From positions 29,570 to 51,884 of the forward strand of contig BEXV01000878.1 in NCBI GenBank assembly GCA_003118195.1: a DNA stretch of 22,315 nt. The letters run 5' to 3'. This DNA is from Hemicentrotus pulcherrimus. Its lineage: Eukaryota; Echinodermata; Echinoidea; Camarodonta; Strongylocentrotidae. The notes under the pieces are model-generated. The model was given only the letters and a program-made list of their open reading frames with translations, did not search any database and had not been told where the DNA came from. Below, in pieces: positions 10,223-19,990 of the stretch (position 1 is its first letter; each line of letters begins with the position of its first letter). Position numbers and translations under genes: made by a program.

Positions 10223-10574
10223 ATCTCTACGGTGAATGTATGAACGAACATTTTGATTAGAGAAAATGTGAATTTCTGAAGTTCTTTTAGTACAGGGCCA
10301 ATGGGAGGGGAGCTCAATGCCAATTTGTGTTTGATTAATCACACTCACAAATAATTCATGACTTGCATATTTTCAATCGGTTACTGCTCAAACTTTCACT
10401 GATCTGTTTCTCTCATTTTATTCTTCTTTATTCTATTAAAACCAACTAAATATCTGGTTGGACGTCCCCTTTTAATTTCTAAAAAAGTTTTGCGTTCGAC
10501 ATTGTTAACCTTCGGAATTACGAACCATTGAAATAACGAATCTTGCGAAATACGTGTGCGCCCGTCATTACATT

Positions 10575-10596
10575 GTTTTTGTCATTACATTTCCAG
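10575..10596 (+). promoter_or_regulatory. Probable 3' splice site upstream of the LRR-Ig gene
   Basis: A T-rich run (TTTTTGTCATTACATTTCCAG) ends in AG at 10595-10596, 26 bases before the chosen ATG. It fits a consensus acceptor and would make 10597 the first base of the coding exon, with a 5' UTR exon further upstream. The reading frame is open across the site, but no ATG in frame exists between the upstream stop (10529-10531) and 10622. Confidence 0.45.
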
Positions 10597-10621
10597 GAGC
10601 CTTATCACCAAATACGATACG

Positions 10622-13600
10622 ATGGCAACCAGACGACAGGGACATACTGGTAAACCATGCATCACTTTGTTCATGCTGTTAGCCATGCTCTACTTCTCTG
10701 TTCCTGAACACATTGATATCTGCAGAGACTGCTCATGTTTTGGTACATTACAACACGTATCCTGCCAAGGGGTCTTCCGGTTAGGGGCTCAGTTAAAACA
10801 CACTTTTGAAGATGTAGCCTTTCGTGACGTCGATATCGAGGTACCACATTCAAAATTATCACCTGACCTTTTCTGGAATCGGACAGGCATCATCTATCTC
10901 GATTTAGAGGAAAACGGTTTCAAGTTTATCGATGATTGGCTGTTTACGATCCTCCGCCAGGTGAAATACCTTACTCTATCCCTCAACGCCCTCACAGCAA
11001 TTCCTGTGTTTCACAATCTCACGTCACTACAAGAACTCTACCTGGGGTTCAACAATATTCGCAGCATTGGTAGCAACCTGAAGGCTCACGCTCCAAAATT
11101 AAAAGAACTTATGCTGGATCACAACAGGATCACATTTGTCCAAGGGGATCAGTTTCCACAGGAGTTAGAAAAACTGGGCCTGAGCTTTAACAGAATAACG
11201 TCCATCGACAGGGGCACACTCTCGGGTCTTCTGCAGTTAAAGAAAGTAGATCTTACAGGTAACCTGATTTCGCAGATATCGAGTGGTTCGTTCTTGTTGC
11301 CTGGTTTAAAAACTGTGATCCTAAATGAAAACATGATCGGTGACATCTTCAAGGATACCTTCAATCCAGAGCTTGACAAATTACATCTCGAAAGCAACAG
11401 ACTTTCTGAACTTGGTAACATCACGGGCATCCCTTCATTAAAGAGTCTGTATGTCTCGTACCAGAGTGAGGTAATTAAACTGCAGGAAATCCCACTTCTC
11501 GAAAATCTCAGAGAACTGACCCTTACTGTGGAAAGTTCTCCCGATCATGCCGATTGGATAGACAGAATACTCACCAAGATGCCTAGGCTGCAGACTCTCT
11601 CAGTTGTCAACGGGAAAGTGGACTATGTACCTTTGAAAAGCCATGAACACCTTCGCGATGTAAACTTGAACTTGTGCTCTATAAAGGATATCCACAATTT
11701 AACCCTACTACCTATGCTGTCCTCCCTATCAGCAAACAATAACCTGATGACATCCATTTCCCGTATTTCTGGACTAAGTAACCTGGTAACTGTTGATTTG
11801 AACCAGAATAAAATTGTCACAATATCAGCTTCCGATTTAGCAAATCTACCTAGATTAGAAACAATCAATTTGTCGGGTAATGAAATAGCATTTATATCAG
11901 GACAGTTTGATGTTCAAAATCTTCTATCGATAAACCTGTCAAAGAATAAAATTCATAGTATTTCAACTCGTGCTTTTTCAAACCTTCGTAGAATAAATGA
12001 CATCAATATAAACTATAACCCAATAAGGAACAAGAATCAACTCGAATTTATCCGACCATTGACGCATCTCCAGTTAAGCTACGCAAAACTAACAAGAGTA
12101 GATAGTGACTCATTCAGAGGATTGCAGTCTTTGTACTTTGTCGACCTGACTAGCAACCTAATATCCGAAATTGTTGGCATTTCGTATCTTCCCAGTTTGA
12201 ACACCCTGATTTTGGATGACAATCCACTCAATTTCATTTCGCCCAACACATTGCAGTCCCTTCCTTATCTCTCTATACTGTCTATCAAAAACACACACTT
12301 GCTAGTTTTTCCAATAGTGCACGGAGAGTTCCCTCAAATGTTTACAATTATACTGAGTGGAAACTATCTTAAAAGAATCCCACGTGAGATATCTCATAAT
12401 TTTCCAAATCTAAGGTCTCTTCAACTGTCGAACAACAGCATCGATAGGTTGGAGCTCGACGCCTTTGCCATGTTTACCAATCTTATCTATTTTTCAATAG
12501 ATGGAAACCGCATATCATACTATGATACGAATACAACAAAGAATATTTCAATACAATATCTTTCATTCGGATCAAGGCATACAGTGTTCATATCTAAAGG
12601 AATGCATGATGTGTTGACGAATATGTTTGGTTTTACTGTGTACGGGTCGTCTTTACTGAATGTTTCTGGTAGAGTTCGTTGCGGATACCATCCTCAGTTT
12701 GTCCGTGTCCGTGGGGGGATGATTCAGGATGTGACCGATACGTGTCCACCTTTATCTCTAAACACGCTACACTCATTGGAGCTTGAAAATGTCGTTATAA
12801 GTACATCTTCGTTCTATACGTTACTTACCCAGACCGCGGTAGGTGTATACTTTATCAACATATCAATTCTAGAAGAATACAAAGATAATAGGAGCAAAAT
12901 GTACCACACTCAGTTGAAATATCTTAGTTATCAAGAGTCTGGTCTTGTTGAACTTCCTGAAGTCTTTGCTCCTGCTATGATCAACTTGGATGTCTCTGGT
13001 AATCTCTTGGAGGAATTTAAACTGAAGGACTTAACAAAGCTATATCCTAGATTACATACCCTTGATCTCTCAAACAATCGCATCAGGGTTCTCTCCAGTT
13101 GCGGTGCCAGCGGCGTATCGCATCCTCTGAAGGTCCTAATTCTCAAAGGCAACAACCTTTGGTTGTTCTCTGCCTGGAAGTGTGGAAATGGTTTCAATAT
13201 CTTGACAAATATCTTCACACTGAACTTAGATGACAACAGTCTTTCATTTTTGGAACGTGAAATCATCCCAAGGTCCTCCTCAAATCAAGCGCCTTTCAGG
13301 ACATCCGTTAGTGCGGGAGACAACAGGCTAATATGTGACTGCCACCAGCGTTGGTTAGTGAAAGTGGAGGACAGTATCAGCTTTGTTAATACCAAATGCT
13401 CTGCACCAGAGGGTCATGCTGGCAAACCTCTGTCGGACTTACTGAAAGATGGTTTTCCTTGTCCGCTGTTTGTGTCGGAAGGGCAAGCCTGTGCAATATC
13501 GAACAACTCGGAGATTTTAGTTGAGTGTCCCGTCGCATCTTATCCCTTTCCCGAAATTTCCTGGGTTGTTGCAGAATCTAGTGTTGATTTCAACGAAACT

Positions 13601-14014
13601 CTATCAGTATACCATTCGATGGAAGATCTAGAAGTGGTAGCCGGATCACTGGTGTTAAAATTGGACTCCAGGCGTCCTTACGTTGATGAAGAAGAGATGA
13701 ATATTTCTCTAACTTGTCGCGCCACCAGTGAAGGGGATACGCTTGACATCAATATAATCGTCCATATCGATCTCATCAATGGTGACGAGACAGGCGAATA
13801 CTCTGACCTGTCGGTTCAGTGTCACCCTAGTGTGGAAGACAGCAGCAGCAAGCTCTTTCACTCGATCTCTGAAAATACTGAAGATATTGGTCTGACGGAA
13901 AACCTGACCTGTTGGGCATTGGGAGATGCAAAGAGCTGCCTCGAGTCAGCTGACTGCACTTTAATCGCAGTTATGGTCGGAATTACTTGTTTCGTACATT
14001 ATATGTTGACATGA
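10622..14014 (+). CDS. TLR-like leucine-rich-repeat protein with one Ig domain, no TIR (LRR-Ig)
   Basis: An uninterrupted 1130-residue frame. ATG 10622 was chosen because it has A at -3 and G at +4, is the first in-frame ATG, and directly precedes a hydrophobic signal segment (residues about 13-27). Domains in order: LRR-NT cysteines C34, C37, C39, C48; about 30 LRRs from 88 to 880 (for example LEKLGLSFNRITSI at 182 and LHTLDLSNNRIRVL at 811); an irregular cysteine-bearing insert at 684-708; LRR-CT C905, C907, C926, C947; and an Ig domain (C969, W981, C1032). A linker with further cysteines (C1067, C1097, C1106, C1112) leads to a hydrophobic C-terminus (1113-1129) that ends at the stop. About 16 N-glycosylation sequons fit an extracellular protein. 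The tail lacks basic residues or a cytoplasmic part; GDA at 1101-1103 could be a GPI attachment site. The LRR array resembles Toll-like receptors, but no TIR is present and none appears downstream. Ligand and partner are unknown; recognition or adhesion at the cell surface is inference. AATAAA at 14620-14625 is a possible poly(A) signal. Confidence 0.92.
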   Translation: MATRRQGHTGKPCITLFMLLAMLYFSVPEHIDICRDCSCFGTLQHVSCQGVFRLGAQLKHTFEDVAFRDVDIEVPHSKLSPDLFWNRTGIIYLDLEENGFKFIDDWLFTILRQVKYLTLSLNALTAIPVFHNLTSLQELYLGFNNIRSIGSNLKAHAPKLKELMLDHNRITFVQGDQFPQELEKLGLSFNRITSIDRGTLSGLLQLKKVDLTGNLISQISSGSFLLPGLKTVILNENMIGDIFKDTFNPELDKLHLESNRLSELGNITGIPSLKSLYVSYQSEVIKLQEIPLLENLRELTLTVESSPDHADWIDRILTKMPRLQTLSVVNGKVDYVPLKSHEHLRDVNLNLCSIKDIHNLTLLPMLSSLSANNNLMTSISRISGLSNLVTVDLNQNKIVTISASDLANLPRLETINLSGNEIAFISGQFDVQNLLSINLSKNKIHSISTRAFSNLRRINDININYNPIRNKNQLEFIRPLTHLQLSYAKLTRVDSDSFRGLQSLYFVDLTSNLISEIVGISYLPSLNTLILDDNPLNFISPNTLQSLPYLSILSIKNTHLLVFPIVHGEFPQMFTIILSGNYLKRIPREISHNFPNLRSLQLSNNSIDRLELDAFAMFTNLIYFSIDGNRISYYDTNTTKNISIQYLSFGSRHTVFISKGMHDVLTNMFGFTVYGSSLLNVSGRVRCGYHPQFVRVRGGMIQDVTDTCPPLSLNTLHSLELENVVISTSSFYTLLTQTAVGVYFINISILEEYKDNRSKMYHTQLKYLSYQESGLVELPEVFAPAMINLDVSGNLLEEFKLKDLTKLYPRLHTLDLSNNRIRVLSSCGASGVSHPLKVLILKGNNLWLFSAWKCGNGFNILTNIFTLNLDDNSLSFLEREIIPRSSSNQAPFRTSVSAGDNRLICDCHQRWLVKVEDSISFVNTKCSAPEGHAGKPLSDLLKDGFPCPLFVSEGQACAISNNSEILVECPVASYPFPEISWVVAESSVDFNETLSVYHSMEDLEVVAGSLVLKLDSRRPYVDEEEMNISLTCRATSEGDTLDINIIVHIDLINGDETGEYSDLSVQCHPSVEDSSSKLFHSISENTEDIGLTENLTCWALGDAKSCLESADCTLIAVMVGITCFVHYMLT

Positions 14015-15112
14015 CTGATCATAACCGTTCCTCAAGTCGAGTGATATAACGAATAACGTAGGAAATAGCAACACTGTCAATATCCTGCATTTACCAAATT
14101 TTCAGCCTTCACCCTTGAACCAATTCAGTACTCTGATATAAATATTTGAAGTTGAATTTTGAATTTGAATTTATTAACAACAACAACACATCATAATAAT
14201 GACAGTATGACAACAATCATACAATATAAAGAATAATACTGATACCCGATACATAACATAAGAGTAATGTTGATTGAACAGTAATGGTTTTAAAACGATA
14301 TCTAGAAATAGAATTGCACACTATTAAATGTGAAAAAGATATACACGTAAATGTGTGTATATAAAACTAATATTTAGGTTTAGTTGTTTATTGGAACTAA
14401 AAGTTAGCACAAGTGCTAGTCCAGCCCAGTTCCATTCTTTGGAAAGAATTCCAACAACAAAAAATGATAATTTGAATGTAAAACTTGTTTGTTTTGTATT
14501 TCTTATACATGTATACACAAATATAATACAGTATCCTGTATCTTCTTACATTTCTAAAAGAAAAAAACAAAACCAAGTTTAAGTGCTAAAGCATTATAAG
14601 GAAAGATAACGAATCTTTGAATAAATACAACCATCACTCTGTTCATGAAATGAAAAGGATGTATTAATGAAAATTAACCTTACAGATGTGCGTAAATGCG
14701 CGAATCCTGTAAAAGCCAAAGGGCAGCTATAATCGTTAACAAGGAAGTGTAAGGAACTGTTTTTTTAAAACTATGACCAAATAGCTAAATGGCCCTTTGA
14801 GAGCCTGAAACTTTACAAAGATAACGAATTACAAATCAGTTACAACTTTTTCTTGTAGCATGGACCTAGATTGACCTCCCATAGCTGAATGAAATTTGTT
14901 CAATGTTGCTTTATATGCATGAGGTAACCCTGAACAGCAAATTGTTTACGGAATTTCGTAACAAAATTGACATACCTTTTTGGTTGGAGCCGAAAAAATA
15001 TATAGCTACAAACAATATGTTCTTTTTCTATTGATGATTAGTGAGCATGGGTGGATCTTAAAGGAAATTAACAGCAATCTGATTTTGATGGAACAGTGCG
15101 ATTAAAAATGGT
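14015..15112. other. 3' flank of the LRR-Ig gene, non-coding
   Basis: AT-rich sequence with ATTAAA (14323-14328) and AATAAA (14620-14625) as candidate polyadenylation signals. An ACA-rich simple stretch lies at about 14175-14190. No coding continuation, transmembrane exon or TIR motif is visible. Confidence 0.5.
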
Positions 15113-16065
15113 GTTTCAGACGTTACATTTTCCATAAACAATGTAGACCCTCACTTAACCCATTAGAACAATAAATTATTGAGATTGCATATGTTTTGAA
15201 TGAGCTTATTAGTTACGCCAAGTCATTAAATTAAAAGAAAATATAGTTTAATTATAGTAGCGCTTATATTAGAAATATAGTAAAAATTTGAAAAAGTTGT
15301 CTTATTTTCCGTAAACAATTTTGTAACGTCCGAAACAACTTTCAATTTGAAGTAACAGAAAATATATGAACTGCAGGACCTATCTATCGAAACATTTTAT
15401 AAACATTTCATTGCGGCTACCCACCCCCCAAAAAATTGCAATACATCACTACAATACTATTTTATAGTTAAAAACAATTTTCCATTAACAGTTGTAACAT
15501 CCGAAACAAATATAACGTCCGAAACAACAAAAAACAATTAAATTATAATATTCCATATTTGAGGGTATCTGGAGTGAATAAATCATAATGAAATAAGTTA
15601 TTATAAGTCTTAACACAAGTCAAAACACATATCAGTTCTTTCAAATCTTATAATTTTGTGTAAGCTCAAGAAGGGTGTTCCGGACGTTACACTATTTGAT
15701 TATTAACACATAGTTTGCAAATTTCAACTAATTTTCGATCATATGTGCAAGATACGATTTCAAAATGCATACCCCTGTTAAAAACACTATTTTGATAATT
15801 TTATTTAGATTTAAATATAAAAATATGAAGAAATATGATGCAAAAATCAAATTTTTCTTAAAATATCTAAATTTTTCAGCAAAATTGACTTATAAAACCT
15901 AAAATATTAAAGCCACACTTTGTGATGCAAGGCATGGCTGTGTGCTTTAGTATATCCCTAATTGTAATTTATCCGAAAAAATCTCAATAAAAGTGACTCA
16001 TAAAAAATATTCAGCCATTTTAACAGCACTTTCTGGTATGCTGTTAGCACGTTTCGGACGTTACA
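15113..16065. repeat. Cluster of six copies of a 15-base motif in both orientations
   Basis: The core GTTTCGGACGTTACA, or its complement, occurs at 15113-15127 (plus, one mismatch), 15322-15336 (minus, exact), 15493-15507 (minus, one mismatch), 15511-15525 (minus, one mismatch), 15677-15691 (plus, one mismatch) and 16051-16065 (plus, exact). A companion 13-base block TTTTCCRTWAACA occurs at 15128-15140, 15305-15317 and 15478-15490, adjoining three of the cores. Plus copies are 564 and 374 bases apart and the companion blocks 177 and 173 apart, so a degenerate repeat unit of about 175-190 bases is possible. The sequence between is AT-rich and unrecognised. No known element family is assigned. 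Confidence 0.8.
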
Positions 16066-16860
16066 TTAAACTGTTAACAGACATTTTCATACTTTAACTA
16101 GTTTAAATGAGGGACAAAGACAGCTTTGAGAATAGCAAATTCAATTTTTCAACCTCTCCTCTTACTATTTACATCATTGTGTGTTCGCAAATCACAAGGT
16201 TTTCATTTTTACAGAGGTTGTTCCAAATGATGTCATATAACCAAAGAATGTATAGTCAATCTAAACTATTTGGTTGGTTACAAAAGCTCACAATCACCCA
16301 CTTAGGAATACCCAGTGTACATGTACACGACATGGGTATGTTACAGGCATATAAAGTTGATAAAATCAAGCAAATTAAAATGTTTTTCTAAAAAGTTATG
16401 GGGAATTTCGTCTGAAAATACATTCTAAAAAGGGCACTCTGTAGACGTAACTAATCTGTGTACAAGGGATTACTACTGCCATTATCCAATACTGAAAAGA
16501 GCATTAATACCTTATTGAATGATCCTAATCATACAGTTTCTTCCTCAAATGTATAAGCTAGTGTGAAATATAGATGGGCTTTAATAATGTTTGTCCCTTT
16601 TCTCTTGCCTATTCATTAACCATCGTTTATCGTTAAACAGCGAAGTTTGAAGGATCCTGTACAAAATTATATTCTACAGTCTCGCTCATATAGTTGGAAT
16701 ATTTTTGTTTTGCCCCAATTTATGGAAATATTTTAAAAATTAAAAAATAATGGATCTAGATAATAATATATACTATTCTCCGATTTTATTGAATAATTAT
16801 TTGACAATGTGTGTTTTGCGTGACTGCTAAAGCATGTGTATGCTAGTATGGTTATCAACT
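16066..16860. other. Non-coding stretch, no gene recognised
   Basis: AT-rich. A 94-codon open frame (16107-16391, plus) has no recognisable domain, no supporting context and composition like the background, so it is not called a gene. Confidence 0.45.
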
Positions 16861-17010
16861 AGGGGACCTACGCCCTGAAGTCATAAATGACAGCAATAAG
16901 GATTAATGCCCCACAAAAGGGCACTAATATAGCACATCGACACGGTTTTGATCCTGGGGCCTCACAGTTACGAGGCCATTGTTTTGTCACTGAACTATGA
17001 CGGTACGCAG
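16861..17010 (-). mobile_element. tRNA-derived SINE head and partial body (family C), minus strand
   Basis: On the minus strand, TCATAGTTCAGTGAC (complement of 16986-17000) resembles an A box. GCCTCGTAACTGTGAGGC (complement of 16959-16976) forms a 5-base-pair anticodon-like stem, and AGGATCAAAACC (complement of 16944-16955) is a B box with one or two changes. The order and spacing match a tRNA. Body sequence continues to lower coordinates to an uncertain border near 16860. The acceptor ends do not pair well, so a working tRNA gene is unlikely. Head and body differ from the other two SINEs. Confidence 0.45.
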
Positions 17011-17141
17011 CTGGGGCAAGGATAGGGGGCAGTTTCCATAAATACAAAAATAATAAATAAAATGCAATAATTTTTTAAAATAATTTACTGCATTTTACTC
17101 CGGTCCCCAACACAAACAAATCCTCAAGACGGCCATGCATT

Positions 17142-17579
17142 ATGGCTCAAGGCATGGGCACATGGAATAGATTGTTTGTTTTGCGTAAGCTGAAAAGTTA
17201 CCATATGGATGCAACAATCCTGACCCTGTTCTACAATTCAATAATAAAGAGTGTCCTGCGTTTCAATATCTGTTCATTTGGCAATCTCTCAAAACAGGAC
17301 AAGAAGAAATTGGAAAGGCCACATATAATAGCACAGCGAACAATTGGGGTAGAATTAGCTTCTGCCGAGTCTCATTGTACTAAAAAAATTGTTAATAAGG
17401 CATATGTAATCATGAAAGACAATACCCATCCACTTCATTCATTTTATTCATTTAATCGTTCTGGTATCCGACTTCGCCCCACCCCAACCCGCCTTTCACG
17501 ATTCAGATATTCATTTGTTCCCGACTCTGTTCGTAATTCAACTCAAGGGTTTAACGTCGAAATTAATGTCGTAGTCTAG
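17142..17579 (+). pseudogene. C-terminal reverse transcriptase fragment of an L2/CR1-like element
   Basis: An open frame of 145 codons reads RLFVLRKLKSYHMDATILTL, then FYNSIIKSVLRFNI, FGNLSKQDKKKLER, THPLHSFY and RLRPTPTRLSRFRYSFVP. This block order is characteristic of the last about 130 residues of L2/CR1/Rex-type LINE proteins. It probably uses the element's own stop at 17577-17579. Everything upstream, including the catalytic palm, is missing, consistent with 5' truncation. A G12 tract (17591-17602) follows just after the stop. Although open, it cannot encode an enzyme. Confidence 0.8.
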
Positions 17580-17602
17580 CTTATGTGGGAGGGGGGGGGG
17601 GG

Positions 17603-19640
17603 CGCTTTTCAGAACGCAGATCGAACACCATGAAGCCAAACAACTAGGATTATGTAGGACGAGTTGACTTTATTAGTAACAATAAGAACAGAACGGAAAA
17701 CCCCTGCAAATTCAAAACAAAAAGACAATGCATCAATATTCGATCACTGATTATAATATACATGTACATCATCATTTGTTATCTCATTATGGGAACACAA
17801 TTGAACACATAGCTTTCTAACACTATTTGTTAACTTAACATCAATGCAATTAAATGAATCCACCTGTTTAATCCTTTAAGAAAAATCAATATGACTCGGC
17901 CATTCTGACTAACTCACCCAACCAAGGTTTAACTGGAACAACAACCACTGTTAGACGTAGCATCACACTTTGCCTTTCTATCCAGTCACTCTTCTGGAAC
18001 TATGTGAACTCTATGAAGCAAAACACAATTACCCTACTAATGTAAGTATATACTAATTCATGCAATATAACTGTAACTACAGCGAACAACAATATCTGAA
18101 ATGCATTGTGTGCACCCACAAAAACACAAGTCTTTAAAGTGGTTTCAGATAAAATACTCAATAATCACAATGTATCCTGAACTTGAATAACTGATGAAGT
18201 GATGATAATGAAGAAACACCCTACAGTGTATTTGGTATAATGACATTCGATATATCGGATAAAGTCGTATAACTATGAATACTATAGTAGCCTACATCAT
18301 TCTTTATAATTTAATCGCAGGACAATTTGCATAATAACGTAACTACTAATAATGACTCGTACTCCTAGTAGCGAGCAAGTATATCGACATTCATATAAAG
18401 ATGATAATTAGCTACTTAATCTTTTGCTTACACACAGTGCAATATAACCTGTCATTTACCAATATATTGATATAAAAGACTATATCAAAAACATATACTT
18501 TGCAATACTCATGAACTGGTTTTGACCAAATAAGGTCTGACACGTATCCACTAAACAAGAAAACAAAGCCATGCCGGGCCGAGTAACTTTCAACAATGTG
18601 CTTCACTTTGCACCCTGCAACTAAATCACTTCATTACATCCCACACTCAATTACATGTACTATAACCACTTAACATTATGACAGATACCTCTCACATCTT
18701 TACAGAATTCCTGTAATGAATCTACTGCCATATTACATCTCGTTGAACACAACTCAAATGTCTATTTAAAGAGTAAAACTTTCTATATACGAGAGCAAAC
18801 TCACGCTCATGGAGCAAAATCCATTGGTTGTGTGCAGCAAGTGTGCGCTGTACGAACAATACTTTATCACTTTTAGCCACTCATAGTGCGGCAAACTTTA
18901 AATTTTCATACATTTATAGAATACACTTATGGCTATAGGAACTTCACAATTTCAAAGTTGGTGCTTAATCACATGTGATTATAACTGTACATACCTCGAA
19001 AATACAGTAGATTCACTATTATTCTCTAATAAACTCGGAACCTCCTGACCTTACTCTTACCGACACCTTCAGCATGATCATCTCTAATTCATGATCCAAC
19101 CCTCACTCTTGACCAAGGTCTTACATATTCATACACTTAGTATTTTCCAACATTATGATTAAAACACATTCGGCAGTCTGATTCATCTTGTAAAATGAAA
19201 ACAAAGTATTAAGATTACTGGAACTACATGAACTCAGCGAATTTATATAGCGGCAACAAGACCCTTTTAGTCATGCGGTCTCTGACTACATGCTTAAAAC
19301 TTCTTCTTCTTCTTCGTTTGGTATTATAATGGCTATTAGTGGTTATTACTTCCAAACGTATGGTATCTCCAAATACTTTGGTTTACAATGTAAAAAAGGG
19401 AAATTTCTACACTACCACATTAATACTAAAAATATTTATGATTTAAAATACCAATGACCAATGCTTAATTCTGAAACTTCTGATTTGAAGTACCAATGAC
19501 CACTTTTGTCGCTTCATTATCTGTCGCATGTTTTTGTTCCTTATTTCATCTATTTATATAAACGTTATATATTAATTACTTGTAATAGACCAAATACAAT
19601 ATCTTAATATCTTGTATCTTGTATTCTACGCTATACGAGA
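17603..19640. other. Long non-coding stretch; possible minus-strand LTR-like features
   Basis: No gene is supported. On the minus strand there is a TATATAAA box near 19243-19250 and, about 1.6 kb further on, AATAAA near 17670, followed by a TTCA/TGGT junction near 17630. This order would fit a promoter-to-poly(A) unit such as a long terminal repeat, but no repeat partner or coding region is present to test it. A short (TTC)5 run is at 19301-19315. Confidence 0.35.
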
Positions 19641-19990
19641 GGTGAAGCTGTATAAAAGCCTTATATAATAATATAATAACACAAGTATATTCTTGGGACA
19701 AAACGTCTCAGTTTTAACAGAATGCCTACTTTATTCCGTATACATTTGCTTATTGTCTGAATATGTTCTTTCCATGATAAGTGAAAATCAATTTTAATTC
19801 CTAAAAATGATGCAACGAATGTCTCTCTAATATCTGATCTTGGTATTCACACAGATCCTGTTCTTTGTTCCATATGGGATATGTTGATGAATACAAAATA
19901 TCTTACCTTACCTTTAATACCTTATTTCATATCTTTTAAAAAGACTAGTATTACCATTTTGCGCCTATATCATTCTCACTAACATCTATT
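19640..19990 (-). pseudogene. RT thumb fragment of a non-LTR retrotransposon
   Basis: The minus strand reads YFVFIN (about 19890), then VASFLGIKIDFHLSWKEHIQ (about 19817-19758), then TISKCIRNKVGILLKLRRF (about 19760-19702) and VPRIYL. FLGI-x-ID-x-LSWK-x-HI is the well-known thumb block just after the palm in Jockey/CR1-group RTs, and the GIL-x-KLR block follows it correctly. The catalytic core and tail are absent, and stops flank the fragment. It is too short to name the clade, but resembles the corresponding part of the RT at 1-1735. Confidence 0.65.

Noticed and set aside
12931..13266. Antisense open frames within the LRR-Ig gene (also 11149-11430 and 11623-11868)
   Set aside because: They are shadows of the repetitive LRR coding sequence on the other strand, with no motifs of their own.
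15322..15336. GTCCGAAAC in the repeat motif as part of a hammerhead ribozyme
   Set aside because: No CTGATGA core lies at a workable distance in any of the six copies.
15113..16065. CRISPR-like array
   Set aside because: Copies are in both orientations with unequal spacing, in an animal genome context; not an array of direct repeats with uniform spacers.
16107..16391. 94-codon open frame on the plus strand
   Set aside because: No domain, no start context, composition like the AT-rich background, and it follows the repeat cluster with no gene-like neighbours.
18191..18217. CTGATGA followed by GAAGAAAC, hammerhead-ribozyme-like
   Set aside because: The required CGAAA core is absent and no pairing stems I, II and III can be drawn.
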